Source of the DNA: Firmicutes bacterium UBA3553
GTDB lineage: Bacteria > Bacillota > Clostridia > Tissierellales > Sedimentibacteraceae
Assembly (NCBI GenBank): GCA_002381185.1
Contig: DFOA01000038.1
Span: 59,621-123,620 of the forward strand
Direction of reading: 5' to 3'
DNA length: 64,000 bases
The notes beneath the pieces are model-generated. The model was not told where the DNA came from. It worked only from the letters and a program-made list of their open reading frames with translations, and searched no databases. Each line of letters begins with the position of its first letter. The stretch's first letter is position 1. Below are positions 1 to 8,747 of this stretch, one piece after another. The translations under genes were made by a program, and so were the position numbers.

Positions 1-251
1 AACATGGTATAAATATTATGGTTATAAATGATACAGTACTGTCTGATGATTTTTTCAATCTAAAAACAGGCATTGCCGGGGCAATCATTCAAAAACTTGT
101 AAATTACAGCATTAAAACCGGAATTGTAATTTTAAATGAGCGAGATGTTAATGAAAGATTTAAGGAATTCGCTTTAGAAGCAAACAAAGGGAATAATTTC
201 AGGATATTTTATAATTCATCTGACACAGAAAAGTGGATTTCAATATTATAA
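1..251 (+). CDS. DUF4180 domain protein, 5' end outside the window
   Basis: The frame is open to the left edge (frame starts at base 3), so this is the C-terminal part of a longer gene; the ATG at 18 is probably internal. The visible ~80 residues carry the pattern SDDFFNLKTGIAGAIIQKL, then NYSIKTGIVI and EANKGNN, which I recognise as the second half of DUF4180, a domain of about 110-120 residues with no established biochemical role. The usual SxSL before the final helix is replaced by NERF. No partner gene can be named because the upstream side is cut off. Confidence 0.7.
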   Translation, partial: HGINIMVINDTVLSDDFFNLKTGIAGAIIQKLVNYSIKTGIVILNERDVNERFKEFALEANKGNNFRIFYNSSDTEKWISIL

Positions 252-367
252 TTAAAGAATTATCAATATAACATTAAATTCTTATTTTATTTGTATAATT
301 TACCAAAATAAAAGCTGTAATTAAACAAATAATAAATTATATAAATTTAAAATAAGGAAGGGTGTTT

Positions 368-571
368 ATGAACAAAGTACATTATACTGTATCAAGACTG
401 CAAAACAACAATATGAAGACTCAGTTAAAAAATGTCTTGAAAGATATTGAAGGAGTCAGTATGGTTAATATAGATATGGGCAGAGGCTCTGTAGAAGTTG
501 GTTATGATGATGCAACCGATGTAGATTTAATTAGACAATGCATCGAAGATGTCGGATGTAAAATTGAATAA
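368..571 (+). CDS. HMA-fold small protein lacking the CxxC metal site
   Basis: This is a 67-residue cytosolic protein. I take the ATG at 368 as start because AAGGAAGGG at 354-362 is then well spaced; a GTG at 362 would sit inside that ribosome binding site. The layout, with a first strand, helix LKNVLKDIEGV, strand VNIDMGRGSVEVGYDD, helix DLIRQCIEDVGC and a last short strand, is that of heavy-metal-associated (copper chaperone/CopZ-like) domains. The GMxCxxC loop is replaced by SRLQNNN, so canonical Cu(I) binding is not expected; two Cys remain near the C-terminus. A shared bidirectional terminator follows. Confidence 0.72.
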   Translation: MNKVHYTVSRLQNNNMKTQLKNVLKDIEGVSMVNIDMGRGSVEVGYDDATDVDLIRQCIEDVGCKIE

Positions 572-592
572 AAAATCCTCGCATACTTTAAA

Positions 593-627
593 ATCAAAAA
601 TAGCACCCAGCAAGTGCTATTTTTGAT
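593..627. terminator. Bidirectional terminator
   Basis: A hairpin with arms ATCAAAAATAGCAC and GTGCTATTTTTGAT around a short CCAGCAA loop lies between two converging genes. The A/T-rich flanks give a T-run on either strand, so it can end both the HMA-like gene and the amidohydrolase gene. Confidence 0.8.
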
Positions 628-631
628 TTAT

Positions 632-1819
632 CTATTTTTCCATGTCTGTTTTTCGATTATATACTATTTTGCCATCAATAATTGTGTACATATTGTTTGT
701 AAAAATCTCCATGGGATTTCCGTCAAAAATTGCTATATCAGCATCCTTGCCTGTTTCAATACTTCCCACTCTGTCTGAAACATTGCAGATTTCCGCTGCA
801 TTAATTGTTATTGCTTTTAACCCTTCTTCAATTCCCAGACCTTCCTTGGCGGCAAACCCGGCACATATGGGCAGATATTGAATTCTTACAACAGGATGGT
901 CTGTTGTAACTGCTACTTTTACCCCTGCCTTGTGCAAGACGCCTGCTGTTTTAAAATCCATATTCTGTACTTCTATTTTGTTTCTGGATGCGAGAGAAGG
1001 TCCAATTATTGCAGGAAACCCTGAATCCTTAACCTCTTTCGCAATAAGATGGCCTTCTGTACAGTGGTCTAATGTCATATTAAGATTGAATTCCCTTGCT
1101 ATACGAATGGCGGTCAGTATGTCATCCGTTCTGTGAACATGGGCTTTTAAAGGTATTTCTTTATTTATTACAGGAATCCAGCACTCTTTTCTGAAATCAG
1201 CCTCAAAATCAGAGTCGTCCAAATCCTTATTCTGGCTTTTATTTTTCTTTTTCAGGTATTGCTTGGCATTAAATAACTCTTCCCTTAGCAAGGCAGCTAT
1301 TGTCATTCTGGTGGATGGAATTTTATCCATGCCATCATAATTTGATTTGGGGTTTTCTCCAAAAGCAACCTTCATGGCTGCCGGTGACAGAACTGCCATG
1401 TCGTCAATACATCTCCCACTTGTTTTTATAAAAACAAACTGTCCTCCCACCACATTAGAACTGCCGGGTCCGACCATTACAGAGGTTATTCCGGAACATA
1501 TTGCATTGTGAAAAGCTGAATCCATGGGATTTATTGCATCTATAGCCCTTATGTACGGAGTTACCGGTTCCTTCATTTCATTGCAGTCATCACCTTCAAA
1601 ACCTTTCTTTTCCTCTGTTATTCCAATGTGGCAATGCGCCTCAATTAAACCCGGCATAACCCACATACCTTTTGCGTCAATGACCTCTGTTATTTCATAA
1701 TCCTCTTCTTTTATTTCCTTATCAACCTTAAATATTTTTTTATCCTTAACTAAAACACAGCCGGATTCATAGCTTACACCTGCCATGGTAAGAACCTTAC
1801 CGTTTTTTATTAATAGCAT
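632..1819 (-). CDS. Imidazolonepropionase-like amidohydrolase
   Basis: This 395-residue protein belongs to the amidohydrolase superfamily, metal-dependent TIM-barrel hydrolases of cyclic amides and related C-N bonds. Visible are the N-terminal beta-sandwich strand, the first metal motif GLIEAHCHIG (HxH near residues 62-64), a His in KAHVHRTDD near 228, DHCTEGH near 252, and the C-terminal metal Asp region VAVTTDHPV near 308, followed by the sandwich strand IETGKDADIAIFDGNP. It most resembles the uncharacterised HutI-like amidohydrolases; the true substrate cannot be read from sequence. It is monocistronic, with AAGAAGGTAG before the ATG. Confidence 0.85.
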   Translation of the reverse strand: MLLIKNGKVLTMAGVSYESGCVLVKDKKIFKVDKEIKEEDYEITEVIDAKGMWVMPGLIEAHCHIGITEEKKGFEGDDCNEMKEPVTPYIRAIDAINPMDSAFHNAICSGITSVMVGPGSSNVVGGQFVFIKTSGRCIDDMAVLSPAAMKVAFGENPKSNYDGMDKIPSTRMTIAALLREELFNAKQYLKKKNKSQNKDLDDSDFEADFRKECWIPVINKEIPLKAHVHRTDDILTAIRIAREFNLNMTLDHCTEGHLIAKEVKDSGFPAIIGPSLASRNKIEVQNMDFKTAGVLHKAGVKVAVTTDHPVVRIQYLPICAGFAAKEGLGIEEGLKAITINAAEICNVSDRVGSIETGKDADIAIFDGNPMEIFTNNMYTIIDGKIVYNRKTDMEK

Positions 1820-2049
1820 AATCTACCTTCTTAAAATTTTTTCAATTGAAAAACAAACGAAACTATTTTCGTCTGCACAATTAATATTTTATTTTTTCTT
1901 TAAAATATATTTTTATTCCATTTATATTTTTGCAGAAATAATGTTGTCTGCAATAGTTTATTGATCTGATTTACTGAATTGATATAGGAATATTAATATT
2001 TGAATAGTTCTAATGAAATTGTCAATACTTAATTTGGGAGGTGATTATA

Positions 2050-2172
2050 GTGGCAAAAAACGATAATAAAAATAAAAAGAATGATAAAAACAATAAAAAT
2101 AATCAAAAGAAAAACAATAACAACAAAAACAATGATAACAATTTAAAAAATATTAACGACAATGACAGATAA
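2050..2172 (+). CDS. Asn/Lys-rich microprotein (40 aa)
   Basis: A GTG-initiated 40-residue frame follows an excellent ribosome binding site (GGGAGGTGAT, 2036-2045) and runs to TAA at 2170-2172, just ahead of a strong terminator. After MAKNDNKNKK it is almost only Asn, Lys and Asp, with no hydrophobic segment, and should be disordered and very basic. Short Asn/Lys-rich proteins occur in Clostridia, some made in spores, but I recognise no named family. The good Shine-Dalgarno and terminator are the main reasons to believe it is a gene; low-complexity A-rich DNA is the caveat. Confidence 0.55.
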   Translation: MAKNDNKNKKNDKNNKNNQKKNNNNKNNDNNLKNINDNDR

Positions 2173-2216
2173 TCAATTTAACATTATATAAATTACTTAC
2201 ATGACCTTTCTTCTTA

Positions 2217-2254
2217 AAACAAGAGATAACTGCAATGCAATTATCTCTTGTTTT
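2217..2254. terminator. Terminator between converging genes
   Basis: The stem CAAGAGATAA / TTATCTCTTG (2220-2229 with 2241-2250) is followed by a run of T on the + strand. It ends the Asn/Lys-rich microprotein gene and, less ideally, the converging propeller gene. Confidence 0.85.
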
Positions 2255-2256
2255 TT

Positions 2257-3474
2257 TTATTCTTGCCAGGTATGAATCAGGCTTCTGTTTTGTCCTCTGG
2301 CAAATACATCCGTCCGCCTTGGTCCCCAGGATATCGCTGCAGGTTCTGAATCAATATTTCCTCCAATGTTCTGCCAGTCTTCCCACCGCGAACCGTTCCA
2401 GGTCCTCATAATCAATCTGTTATTTGTACCTCTTGCAAATACATCCAGATGATTTGAACGTCTTGAAGATACTGCAGGTCCTGAAGTCAATGTTCCTCCA
2501 AGGCCTTCCCATCCGCTCCAGGCTCTTCCGTCCCACCATTTATGGATTAATTCATTATTGGTTCCTCGTGCAAACACATCTATCCTGTTCGGTCCCCAGG
2601 ATACTGCTGCAGGAGATGATGTCAATGTTCCTCCAAGGTTCTCCCATTCGCTCCAACGTCTTCCGTCCCACCATTTGTGCCATAATGCGTTGTCTGTTCC
2701 TCTTGCAAATGTGTCTATTCGGTTTGACTGCCATGATGATGCTGTCGGTGCTGATGTCAATCCTCCTCCAAGGTTCTCCCATTCACTCCAGAGGCTTCCA
2801 TCCCACCATTTATGCCACATTGCGTTATCTGTTCCTCTCACAAATGTGTCTATTCGGTTTGGTCCCCAGGATATCGCTGCCGGTGCTGATGTCAATACAC
2901 CTCCTAAGTCCTCCCAGCTGCTCCAACGGCTTCCGTCCCACCATTTATGCCACATAGCATTATTCGTTCCTCCGCCGAACACATCGATGCGCCCCGGTCC
3001 CCAGGAAGCTGCTGCAGGTGCTGTAGTTAATGTCCCTCCGAGGTCCTCCCATTGTGCCCAGCCTGGTGCAGGAGAAGGTCCTGGTCCAGGCCCTGGTCCC
3101 GGTTGTCCGTCCATGATTAATCTAAGTATAATTTCAATTATTCTAAGAATATATCTGTCCACTATATTCCTTGGTATATTTATTTGTCTTATCATAAAAT
3201 TAAACCAAGGATACTGGCTTTGAAACTGATTGTAAATCTGCTGAGGCGTACGGCTCATGTCTGCCTGATTAATTAAAAAAGCAACCAAAAAAAACAATAG
3301 ATAATCAATTAAATCTCTATTTAATCCGCGTCCTTCCAATTCCCTGTAGATGTCATCATTTTGTGAACGGAACCTGCTTATTACTTCTTGGGCATCTCTC
3401 TGCTGCTGTGCAGCTATGAATTGTGGATCATTGTACATTGGAAATCGGAATCCTTCATACGGGTTTCTATACAT
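2257..3474 (-). CDS. DUF346 (PLL-lectin-like) beta-propeller protein with a Pro-Gly hinge
   Basis: This 405-residue protein has three parts. The N-terminal ~120 residues are charged and helical with no signal peptide. Then comes a Gly-Pro linker (near 124-138), followed by six tandem ~45-residue repeats, each with the pattern WxxWExLGGxLTSxPA, SWGPNRIDxFARGTxN and a closing HKWWDG. The repeats match DUF346, the blade of PLL/PHL-type lectin propellers, which bind fucose or O-methylated sugars in Photorhabdus. Family propellers usually have seven blades; here the sixth is degenerate and a seventh is missing, or the blade closes in a dimer. Likely a sugar-binding surface or spore protein, with release route unknown. 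RBS AGGAGG precedes the ATG. Confidence 0.8.
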   Translation of the reverse strand: MYRNPYEGFRFPMYNDPQFIAAQQQRDAQEVISRFRSQNDDIYRELEGRGLNRDLIDYLLFFLVAFLINQADMSRTPQQIYNQFQSQYPWFNFMIRQINIPRNIVDRYILRIIEIILRLIMDGQPGPGPGPGPSPAPGWAQWEDLGGTLTTAPAAASWGPGRIDVFGGGTNNAMWHKWWDGSRWSSWEDLGGVLTSAPAAISWGPNRIDTFVRGTDNAMWHKWWDGSLWSEWENLGGGLTSAPTASSWQSNRIDTFARGTDNALWHKWWDGRRWSEWENLGGTLTSSPAAVSWGPNRIDVFARGTNNELIHKWWDGRAWSGWEGLGGTLTSGPAVSSRRSNHLDVFARGTNNRLIMRTWNGSRWEDWQNIGGNIDSEPAAISWGPRRTDVFARGQNRSLIHTWQE

Positions 3475-3642
3475 ATAAACCTCCTGGAAAATAATCTTTT
3501 ATATATTATTTTATTTGAAATTTACCGATATGTTCCTGTTATTTAAAATTATATCCGAATTATATCTAAATCAATTTTAATGGAACTTTATTAAAATAAA
3601 ATCGTCTAAATAGAAAATATAATTTATTACCTGGAGGTTTTT

Positions 3643-4602
3643 ATGAGAAAGATAATTAAAATAACATCAATTATATTATCAATAATATGTTTGTCAATAA
3701 TTCCGGCAATGGCAAATGAAATTGAAAATACTGCCCCACAGCCTTTTTACTATTCATTTACCGGAACTGTCAATGAAATAGAAAAAACTGATGATGTAAT
3801 TACAAAAATTTATTTAGAAAACGAAGAGGGTTTACCGGCGCATTTCATGCTGAATGAAGACACATATTATGGGGATGGTGTTAAAATTGAGAAAGGTTCA
3901 AAAATTACAGGATACTATGAATCTGGAAGACCTATGATTTTAATTTATCCGCCCCAATATACAGTTGATATTGTTTTACCTGTTTACAAAGACGGATTTG
4001 TAAAAGCCGATAAATTTGATTCTGATCTGTTAAGCAAAGATAAGCAATTAAAGCTGAATATTTCAGAAGAAACTAAAATAGTGTGGGAAAATAACACTGA
4101 AATAAACTGGATTAAGCAGCCAACTTTAGAAGAACTCGAAACAGTCCTTTCAAACAGGAAGATGATTGTTTATTATGACTTTACAACTAAAAGCATTCCT
4201 GCTCAGACGACACCAAACAGAATAATTGTTTTGTCACAGCAAGTTGAAGATAAAATCAGCATAACAATAGATGATATAATAATAGATACACCAAGTGCCT
4301 ATATCAGTGAAACAGGAAATGCGATGGTTCCTGTACGTGCAATATCTGAAGCATTGGGATATGAAGTAAAGTGGAACAGTGATGAGAAAAGTGTTCAGAT
4401 AGGCAATAGCATTTCCTTTAAATTAGACGAAAATAATGTCTCGTCAGAAGGATATGTTTTATCATTGGAAGAAGCACCTGTTTTAAAGGGCGAGCACACA
4501 TTTGTACCGTTAAGCTTCTTTAAAGAAGCATTAAAAGTCAATGCAGTAAGTTTCTTTGAAAACAATATTATTATAAATTCAGCCATCCCCTTGGCAGAAT
4601 AA
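3643..4602 (+). CDS. Secreted protein with copper amine oxidase N-like (stalk) domain
   Basis: The 319-residue product starts with a clear signal peptide (basic MRKIIK, hydrophobic core, AMA cleavage site near residue 25). The middle ~180 residues are unassigned. Residues ~210-315 form a copper amine oxidase N-terminal-like domain (PF07833), shown by ITIDDIIIDTPSAYI, the MVPVRAISEALGYEVKWN core and a second half-repeat HTFVPLSFFKEALK. In Clostridia this domain is a wall-associated or stalk module and is not an oxidase. CTGGAGG lies 7 nt before the ATG, and the gene stands alone with its own terminator. Confidence 0.82.
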   Translation: MRKIIKITSIILSIICLSIIPAMANEIENTAPQPFYYSFTGTVNEIEKTDDVITKIYLENEEGLPAHFMLNEDTYYGDGVKIEKGSKITGYYESGRPMILIYPPQYTVDIVLPVYKDGFVKADKFDSDLLSKDKQLKLNISEETKIVWENNTEINWIKQPTLEELETVLSNRKMIVYYDFTTKSIPAQTTPNRIIVLSQQVEDKISITIDDIIIDTPSAYISETGNAMVPVRAISEALGYEVKWNSDEKSVQIGNSISFKLDENNVSSEGYVLSLEEAPVLKGEHTFVPLSFFKEALKVNAVSFFENNIIINSAIPLAE

Positions 4603-4610
4603 TACCCAAA

Positions 4611-4652
4611 AACACACAGAACCGATATCAAAAGATATCAGTTCTGTGTTAC
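4611..4652. terminator. Bidirectional terminator
   Basis: The long hairpin AAACACACAGAAC-CGATATC / GATATC-AGTTCTGTGTT sits between the stalk-domain gene and the converging EFR1 ferredoxin gene. Confidence 0.8.
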
Positions 4653-4668
4653 AAAACTTATGAAGCAT

Positions 4669-5487
4669 TTATAAAAATAATTCCGGACTTTTCCTGCTTG
4701 TAAATTCTGCTTCCAGCTCAAGCTTATGTCTCAAATAGTTTTCATCATCATAATATTTCGCATTTTCAGGGCACCTTTTAATGCATGCGCCGCACTTGAT
4801 GCATATTCCGTTTAATAAGGAGACATTTTCATAATATATTGAACCCATGGGACATACATCAGCGCATATTTTGCAGTCAATACAACTGCTGCTTGTCCTT
4901 GGTGTTACCTTTCTGATATCCACAAAATCTCCATTTTCATCTTTCGGCTTGTAATATGGTCTGTATGGTTTATTTCCCGGCACTGCCGCAGACTTATGTC
5001 CAGTTTCTCTTAATATCTTTGCAAATATTTGTTTTGCAAAGCTTTCTGCTGCATTTAAATCTATTTCATCAGGTCTGTCCTGTGCCAATGTTTTTGAAAA
5101 TGAATGCTCTCCTATAAATGCGCAGGCCGCTATAACATTAAAACCGTTTGTTTCAAGTATATCCTTAAGTTCCACCAATGCATCGTCATAATTTCTGTTT
5201 CCGTACAAAACAACCGCAACTGCCAGTGCTCCGTTTGATTTAACTGAATTTATATAATTTAATAACACATTCGGCACCCTCCCTGCATATACGGGTATGC
5301 CGAAGATAACTATATCATCAAAGTTAAAATTTATTGCATTTGTTCTCATACTGTATGATGTAAAGTTAATATAATTGATCTTATTTGTTTTTCCGAAACA
5401 TAAAAATAAATCAGATGCAAGCTTCCTCACTGTCTTTTCAGTTGTTCCCGTTGGACTGAAATACATAGCATTTATATTATAATTCAT
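4669..5487 (-). CDS. EFR1-family flavodoxin/ferredoxin fusion
   Basis: This 272-residue cytosolic electron-transfer protein has an N-terminal flavodoxin-like domain with the FMN loop YFSPTGTTEK near residues 9-18. The C-terminal part carries two 4Fe-4S motifs, CIDCKICADVCP and CIKCGACIKRCP, near 200 and 228. This is the architecture of EFR1 family ferrodoxins in anaerobes, whose electron partners are mostly unknown. The start lies inside the end of mgsA (11-nt overlap), so the two are translationally coupled. A GGAG lies within mgsA upstream of the ATG. Confidence 0.88.
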   Translation of the reverse strand: MNYNINAMYFSPTGTTEKTVRKLASDLFLCFGKTNKINYINFTSYSMRTNAINFNFDDIVIFGIPVYAGRVPNVLLNYINSVKSNGALAVAVVLYGNRNYDDALVELKDILETNGFNVIAACAFIGEHSFSKTLAQDRPDEIDLNAAESFAKQIFAKILRETGHKSAAVPGNKPYRPYYKPKDENGDFVDIRKVTPRTSSSCIDCKICADVCPMGSIYYENVSLLNGICIKCGACIKRCPENAKYYDDENYLRHKLELEAEFTSRKSPELFL

Positions 5488-5896
5488 TTCGTATATACTC
5501 CTCTTCCATCAATTTTGATTTCAATAGAAAATCCGCAGTAGAAACATTCATGGCAACAGGAATATCATAAAGAACAGCTATTCTTAAAAGTGCCTTAACA
5601 TCAGGATCATGAGGCTGCGAGCTAAGCGGATCCCAGAAAAAAATCATAAAATCTATTTTTCCTTCAACTATTGATGCACCAATTTGCTGGTCCCCGCCAA
5701 GAGGTCCGCTTTCATACATTCTTACAGGAAGATATGTTTCATCAACAATCATTTTGGCCGTTGTTCCTGTTCCGCAAAGAAAATGTCTTGATAATATGGC
5801 TGAATTTTTCTTCACCCAGCTTAACAAATCTGATTTTTTGTTGTCATGGGCAATTAATGCAATATGTTTTTGCTTTCTTATATCATTTATTTTCAT
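5477..5896 (-). CDS. mgsA: Methylglyoxal synthase
   Basis: The 139-residue enzyme converts dihydroxyacetone phosphate to methylglyoxal and phosphate, a bypass of lower glycolysis under phosphate limitation or sugar-phosphate stress. Diagnostic sequences are IALIAHDNKK with the catalytic His/Asp region, CGTGTTAKM in the phosphate loop, the SGPLGGDQQIGA motif and FFWDPLSSQPHDPDVKALLR. I place the start at ATG 5896, six bases after GAGG; a TTG twelve bases upstream would swallow that ribosome binding site. Length is close to the family norm. It overlaps the downstream EFR1 gene, which suggests a joint redox or stress role. Confidence 0.95.
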   Translation of the reverse strand: MKINDIRKQKHIALIAHDNKKSDLLSWVKKNSAILSRHFLCGTGTTAKMIVDETYLPVRMYESGPLGGDQQIGASIVEGKIDFMIFFWDPLSSQPHDPDVKALLRIAVLYDIPVAMNVSTADFLLKSKLMEEEYIRNEL

Positions 5897-5983
5897 AAAC
5901 ATCCTCAATTAAAATATAATATTTTGTTCCGTTTATTAAAGCAATTTTGAAAATATGAAATCTGCATGAACATCATAATAATA

Positions 5984-6508
5984 TCATACTAATTTGCAAG
6001 ATTCCAAATGTTTTTTTATACTAGGAAGTATAATAATAAACCATGGAGTAAATTCATGGGGTTTATCTTTCATCCATTCCATAAGCTCATCTATGTCAAT
6101 CCACTTTGCATCCGCTGCTTCTTCCTTGTTTATTTCAAATTGTCCCGCATACTCTCCGATAAAGACATGATCGTATTCAAATTCTGCCAATCCGTTTTCA
6201 AATTTATAATAGTATGCAAAGCTTAATATTTCTTCGAGCTGAACATCTTGTATTCCCATTTCTTCTTTTAACCGCCTGCTGACGGCTTCTGTCAAGCTTT
6301 CGTCCCATCGGGGATGAGAGCAGCACGTGTTGGTCCAGAGTCCGCCGCAATGGTATTTGTCATGGGCACGCTGCTGTATAAGTATGCTTTTTCCCTTAAA
6401 CAGTACAGCTGAAAATGCGCGGTGCATAATTCCATATTTATGAGCATCCTCTTTTGTTACTTCTCTGATTTTCCTGTCAAGAAAATCAACTTCTATTAAT
6501 TTATCCAT
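5984..6508 (-). CDS. idi: Isopentenyl-diphosphate delta-isomerase, type 1
   Basis: This 174-residue Nudix-fold enzyme interconverts IPP and DMAPP for isoprenoid synthesis. The catalytic Cys lies in WTNTCCSHP near residue 68, the Nudix-like segment is EAVSRRLKEEMGI, and the catalytic Glu lies in EFEYDHVFIG near 114. Length matches bacterial type 1 Idi. Many Firmicutes use the unrelated FMN-dependent type 2 enzyme, so type 1 is a mild surprise. The gene is single, with AAGGAGAT before the ATG. Confidence 0.95.
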   Translation of the reverse strand: MDKLIEVDFLDRKIREVTKEDAHKYGIMHRAFSAVLFKGKSILIQQRAHDKYHCGGLWTNTCCSHPRWDESLTEAVSRRLKEEMGIQDVQLEEILSFAYYYKFENGLAEFEYDHVFIGEYAGQFEINKEEAADAKWIDIDELMEWMKDKPHEFTPWFIIILPSIKKHLESCKLV

Positions 6509-6620
6509 ACATCTCCTTAAAATTTACATAGTAATTTTTATTCATAATAAAAAACTTCATAGATTAGGTTATTATATACATAATAAATGTTCTATAAAGT
6601 TTTTTCAATTACATTTTTAT

Positions 6621-8549
6621 CTATTCGGTCTTAATTTCTTCCATGCTCTTTAAGCGTCTCCACAAGGTAGTAACACTGATTCCAAGCTTTTCAGCAGCCA
6701 AGGACTTATTACCATTAGTTTCTTCAAGAACATTTTTAATTGTTTCATTTTCTATATGTTTTAAAACACCTTTATTGTTGTCTTGGCTTTCCTGAACAAT
6801 GCTATCAGCTTCATTTTTATTAAGAGGAATACCTATCCTTGCTTCATCAATAACATCTATATTAATTTCTGAATTTCCTGACAACACTACACATCTTTCA
6901 ATAAAATTTTCAAGTTGTCTTACATTTCCGGGCCAATCATACAAGACTATCTTTGCAATTGATTCACTAGATATACCCTTGACCTTTCTGTTGAGCATTT
7001 TATTTTTTTCATAAAGAAAATATGAAACCAATTCATAGAGATCATCTTTTCTGCTTCTCAAAGGAGGTATGTCCAGTCTTAAAACACAAAGCCTGTAAAA
7101 CAGGTCTTCTCTAAATCTCCCCTCTTCAACCTCTTTATATAAATCACGGTTTGTTGCAGCAATTACCCTTACATCTATGGGAATTATCCTGTCATCTCCC
7201 AGTTTTACAACTTCTTTTTCCTGAAGCACCCTCAAGAAACGAGCTTGAAGATTCGGAGACATTTCGCTTATTTCATCAAGAAAAATTGTGCCTCTGTGTG
7301 CCAGTTCAAACAAACCTGTTTTTCCTCCCTTTCGTGCCCCTGTGAAAGCACCTTCCACATACCCGAACAACTCACTTTCCAGTAGATTTTCAGGAAGAGC
7401 TGCGCAGTTCACGGCAATAAACGGCTTGTCTGCTCTTAAACTGGCATTGTGAATACTTTGTGCAAACAGCTCCTTTCCTGTACCGGTTTCTCCCATTATA
7501 AGTACCGTGCTGTCAACCTCCGCATACAGCTTGGCTTTTTCTTTTGTTTTTAATATTTCTTTACTTTTACCCTTGATATCATCGAATATGCTTTTAGCAA
7601 CATGACCTTTGGCCAAAAGTTTCTTTCTTATTTGTGTCTCCATTTTCTGAATTTTTTCAATTTCCTGGAATGTAGCCACCGCACCTAATATTTCTCCGTC
7701 AACTACAATAGGTACTCTGTTTGTTACTATGGATGTATTTCCTATTTGCTGTATTTCTCCCAGTTCCGGCACACCTGATTTGAGAACCTGAAGCATTCGG
7801 GTGTTTTCCACAACATCATCCACAGCTTTGTTTATTGCATTTTCATAAGATACGCCGGTAATTTTTTGGGTCACAGGATTAAATACGGTTATGACGCCGT
7901 CTTTGTCTATACCTAATATTCCGTCATAAGCAAAGTCAATAATAGATTTAAGTATTGCCGCCTTTTCTTTCTCCATTAACTGAACTTCCATTAATCCCTT
8001 GGCGTAACTAATGGCTTCAGATATGGCTTCCTTGCCTGTTTCTATAAGCACTCCTTCATATCCCAATTTGTCAAGAGCATCCATTACTGCCTGTCCCCCG
8101 ATAAATACCCTGCAGCCTGACAAATACAAATTGTTGATATGCTGTTCAACTTCTCTTTCAGTTTTAATTATTGTAGTAAGAATTTTTGCTGAAAATGTCT
8201 TTTCTAAAATATGGCTTACCTTTTTATATGTTAATGCCATACCACTGAAGCCCACAACACCAATCATGTCAGAAAATTCAATTGCTTTATAAATTGAGTT
8301 AATAACGTCATAACTGCCAAATTCAATGTTTACAACAGGAATTTCAACATTTCTTTTAATTAAATTTCCTGTTCCTCCGCGGCTGATAATAATATTTGCT
8401 CCTTCTTTTACTGCTCTCCTTGCATGCTTAAGCCCTTCGCTGAAAGAACCTATATAAATTTCCATGTCTTCATTCAGCTCTTTCATAACTGTTCCTGCCG
8501 TATTGGCTAGTTTTTCATCAGGTACAACAAATACAATTTTGCCTTTCAA
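6621..8549 (-). CDS. PrpR-N / PAS / sigma-54 AAA+ / Fis enhancer-binding activator
   Basis: This 642-residue sigma-54 activator begins with a PrpR-type sensor domain (residues 1-~175, with SRGGTGNLI and VVNIEFGSYDVI), then a PAS domain (~200-310). The AAA+ domain (~335-560) shows Walker A GETGTGKE, the sigma-54 contact loop GAFTGA and Walker B FLDEIS. A C-terminal Fis helix-turn-helix ends with NKSLAAEKLGISVTTLWRRL. PrpR-N domains sense small organic acids or their CoA-pathway products. It lies just downstream of two operons with sigma-54 promoters and is their likely regulator. Start is TTG after GAGGTGG. Confidence 0.93.
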   Translation of the reverse strand: MKGKIVFVVPDEKLANTAGTVMKELNEDMEIYIGSFSEGLKHARRAVKEGANIIISRGGTGNLIKRNVEIPVVNIEFGSYDVINSIYKAIEFSDMIGVVGFSGMALTYKKVSHILEKTFSAKILTTIIKTEREVEQHINNLYLSGCRVFIGGQAVMDALDKLGYEGVLIETGKEAISEAISYAKGLMEVQLMEKEKAAILKSIIDFAYDGILGIDKDGVITVFNPVTQKITGVSYENAINKAVDDVVENTRMLQVLKSGVPELGEIQQIGNTSIVTNRVPIVVDGEILGAVATFQEIEKIQKMETQIRKKLLAKGHVAKSIFDDIKGKSKEILKTKEKAKLYAEVDSTVLIMGETGTGKELFAQSIHNASLRADKPFIAVNCAALPENLLESELFGYVEGAFTGARKGGKTGLFELAHRGTIFLDEISEMSPNLQARFLRVLQEKEVVKLGDDRIIPIDVRVIAATNRDLYKEVEEGRFREDLFYRLCVLRLDIPPLRSRKDDLYELVSYFLYEKNKMLNRKVKGISSESIAKIVLYDWPGNVRQLENFIERCVVLSGNSEINIDVIDEARIGIPLNKNEADSIVQESQDNNKGVLKHIENETIKNVLEETNGNKSLAAEKLGISVTTLWRRLKSMEEIKTE

Positions 8550-8655
8550 ATCAATCCACCTCAGCTCAAGTTCAATGTTAACGTTTTACATTATTATAAC
8601 TGATTTTTACAATAAATAAAACAATTTTATTATAGACTGATACCGCTAATAAAAG

Positions 8656-8694
8656 AATAACAACATCCATCTGAGATAGAAGGATGTTGTCATT
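8656..8694 (-). terminator. Terminator of operon B
   Basis: The stem ACAACATCC / GGATGTTGT with a ~13-nt loop lies just downstream of the creatininase gene and is followed on the minus strand by TATTCTTTT. It separates the catabolic operon from the activator gene. Confidence 0.7.
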
Positions 8695-8747
8695 CATATA
8701 TTAATAGCAGGAGAAAATTCTATGTCTATGGTTAATAAGCAATGGAA

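Noticed and set aside
2558..3223. 221-residue + strand frame antisense to the propeller gene, and the similar frame at 2424-2957
   Set aside because: Both are shadows of the 135-bp tandem repeats; the minus-strand frame has the proper ribosome binding site and blade motifs.
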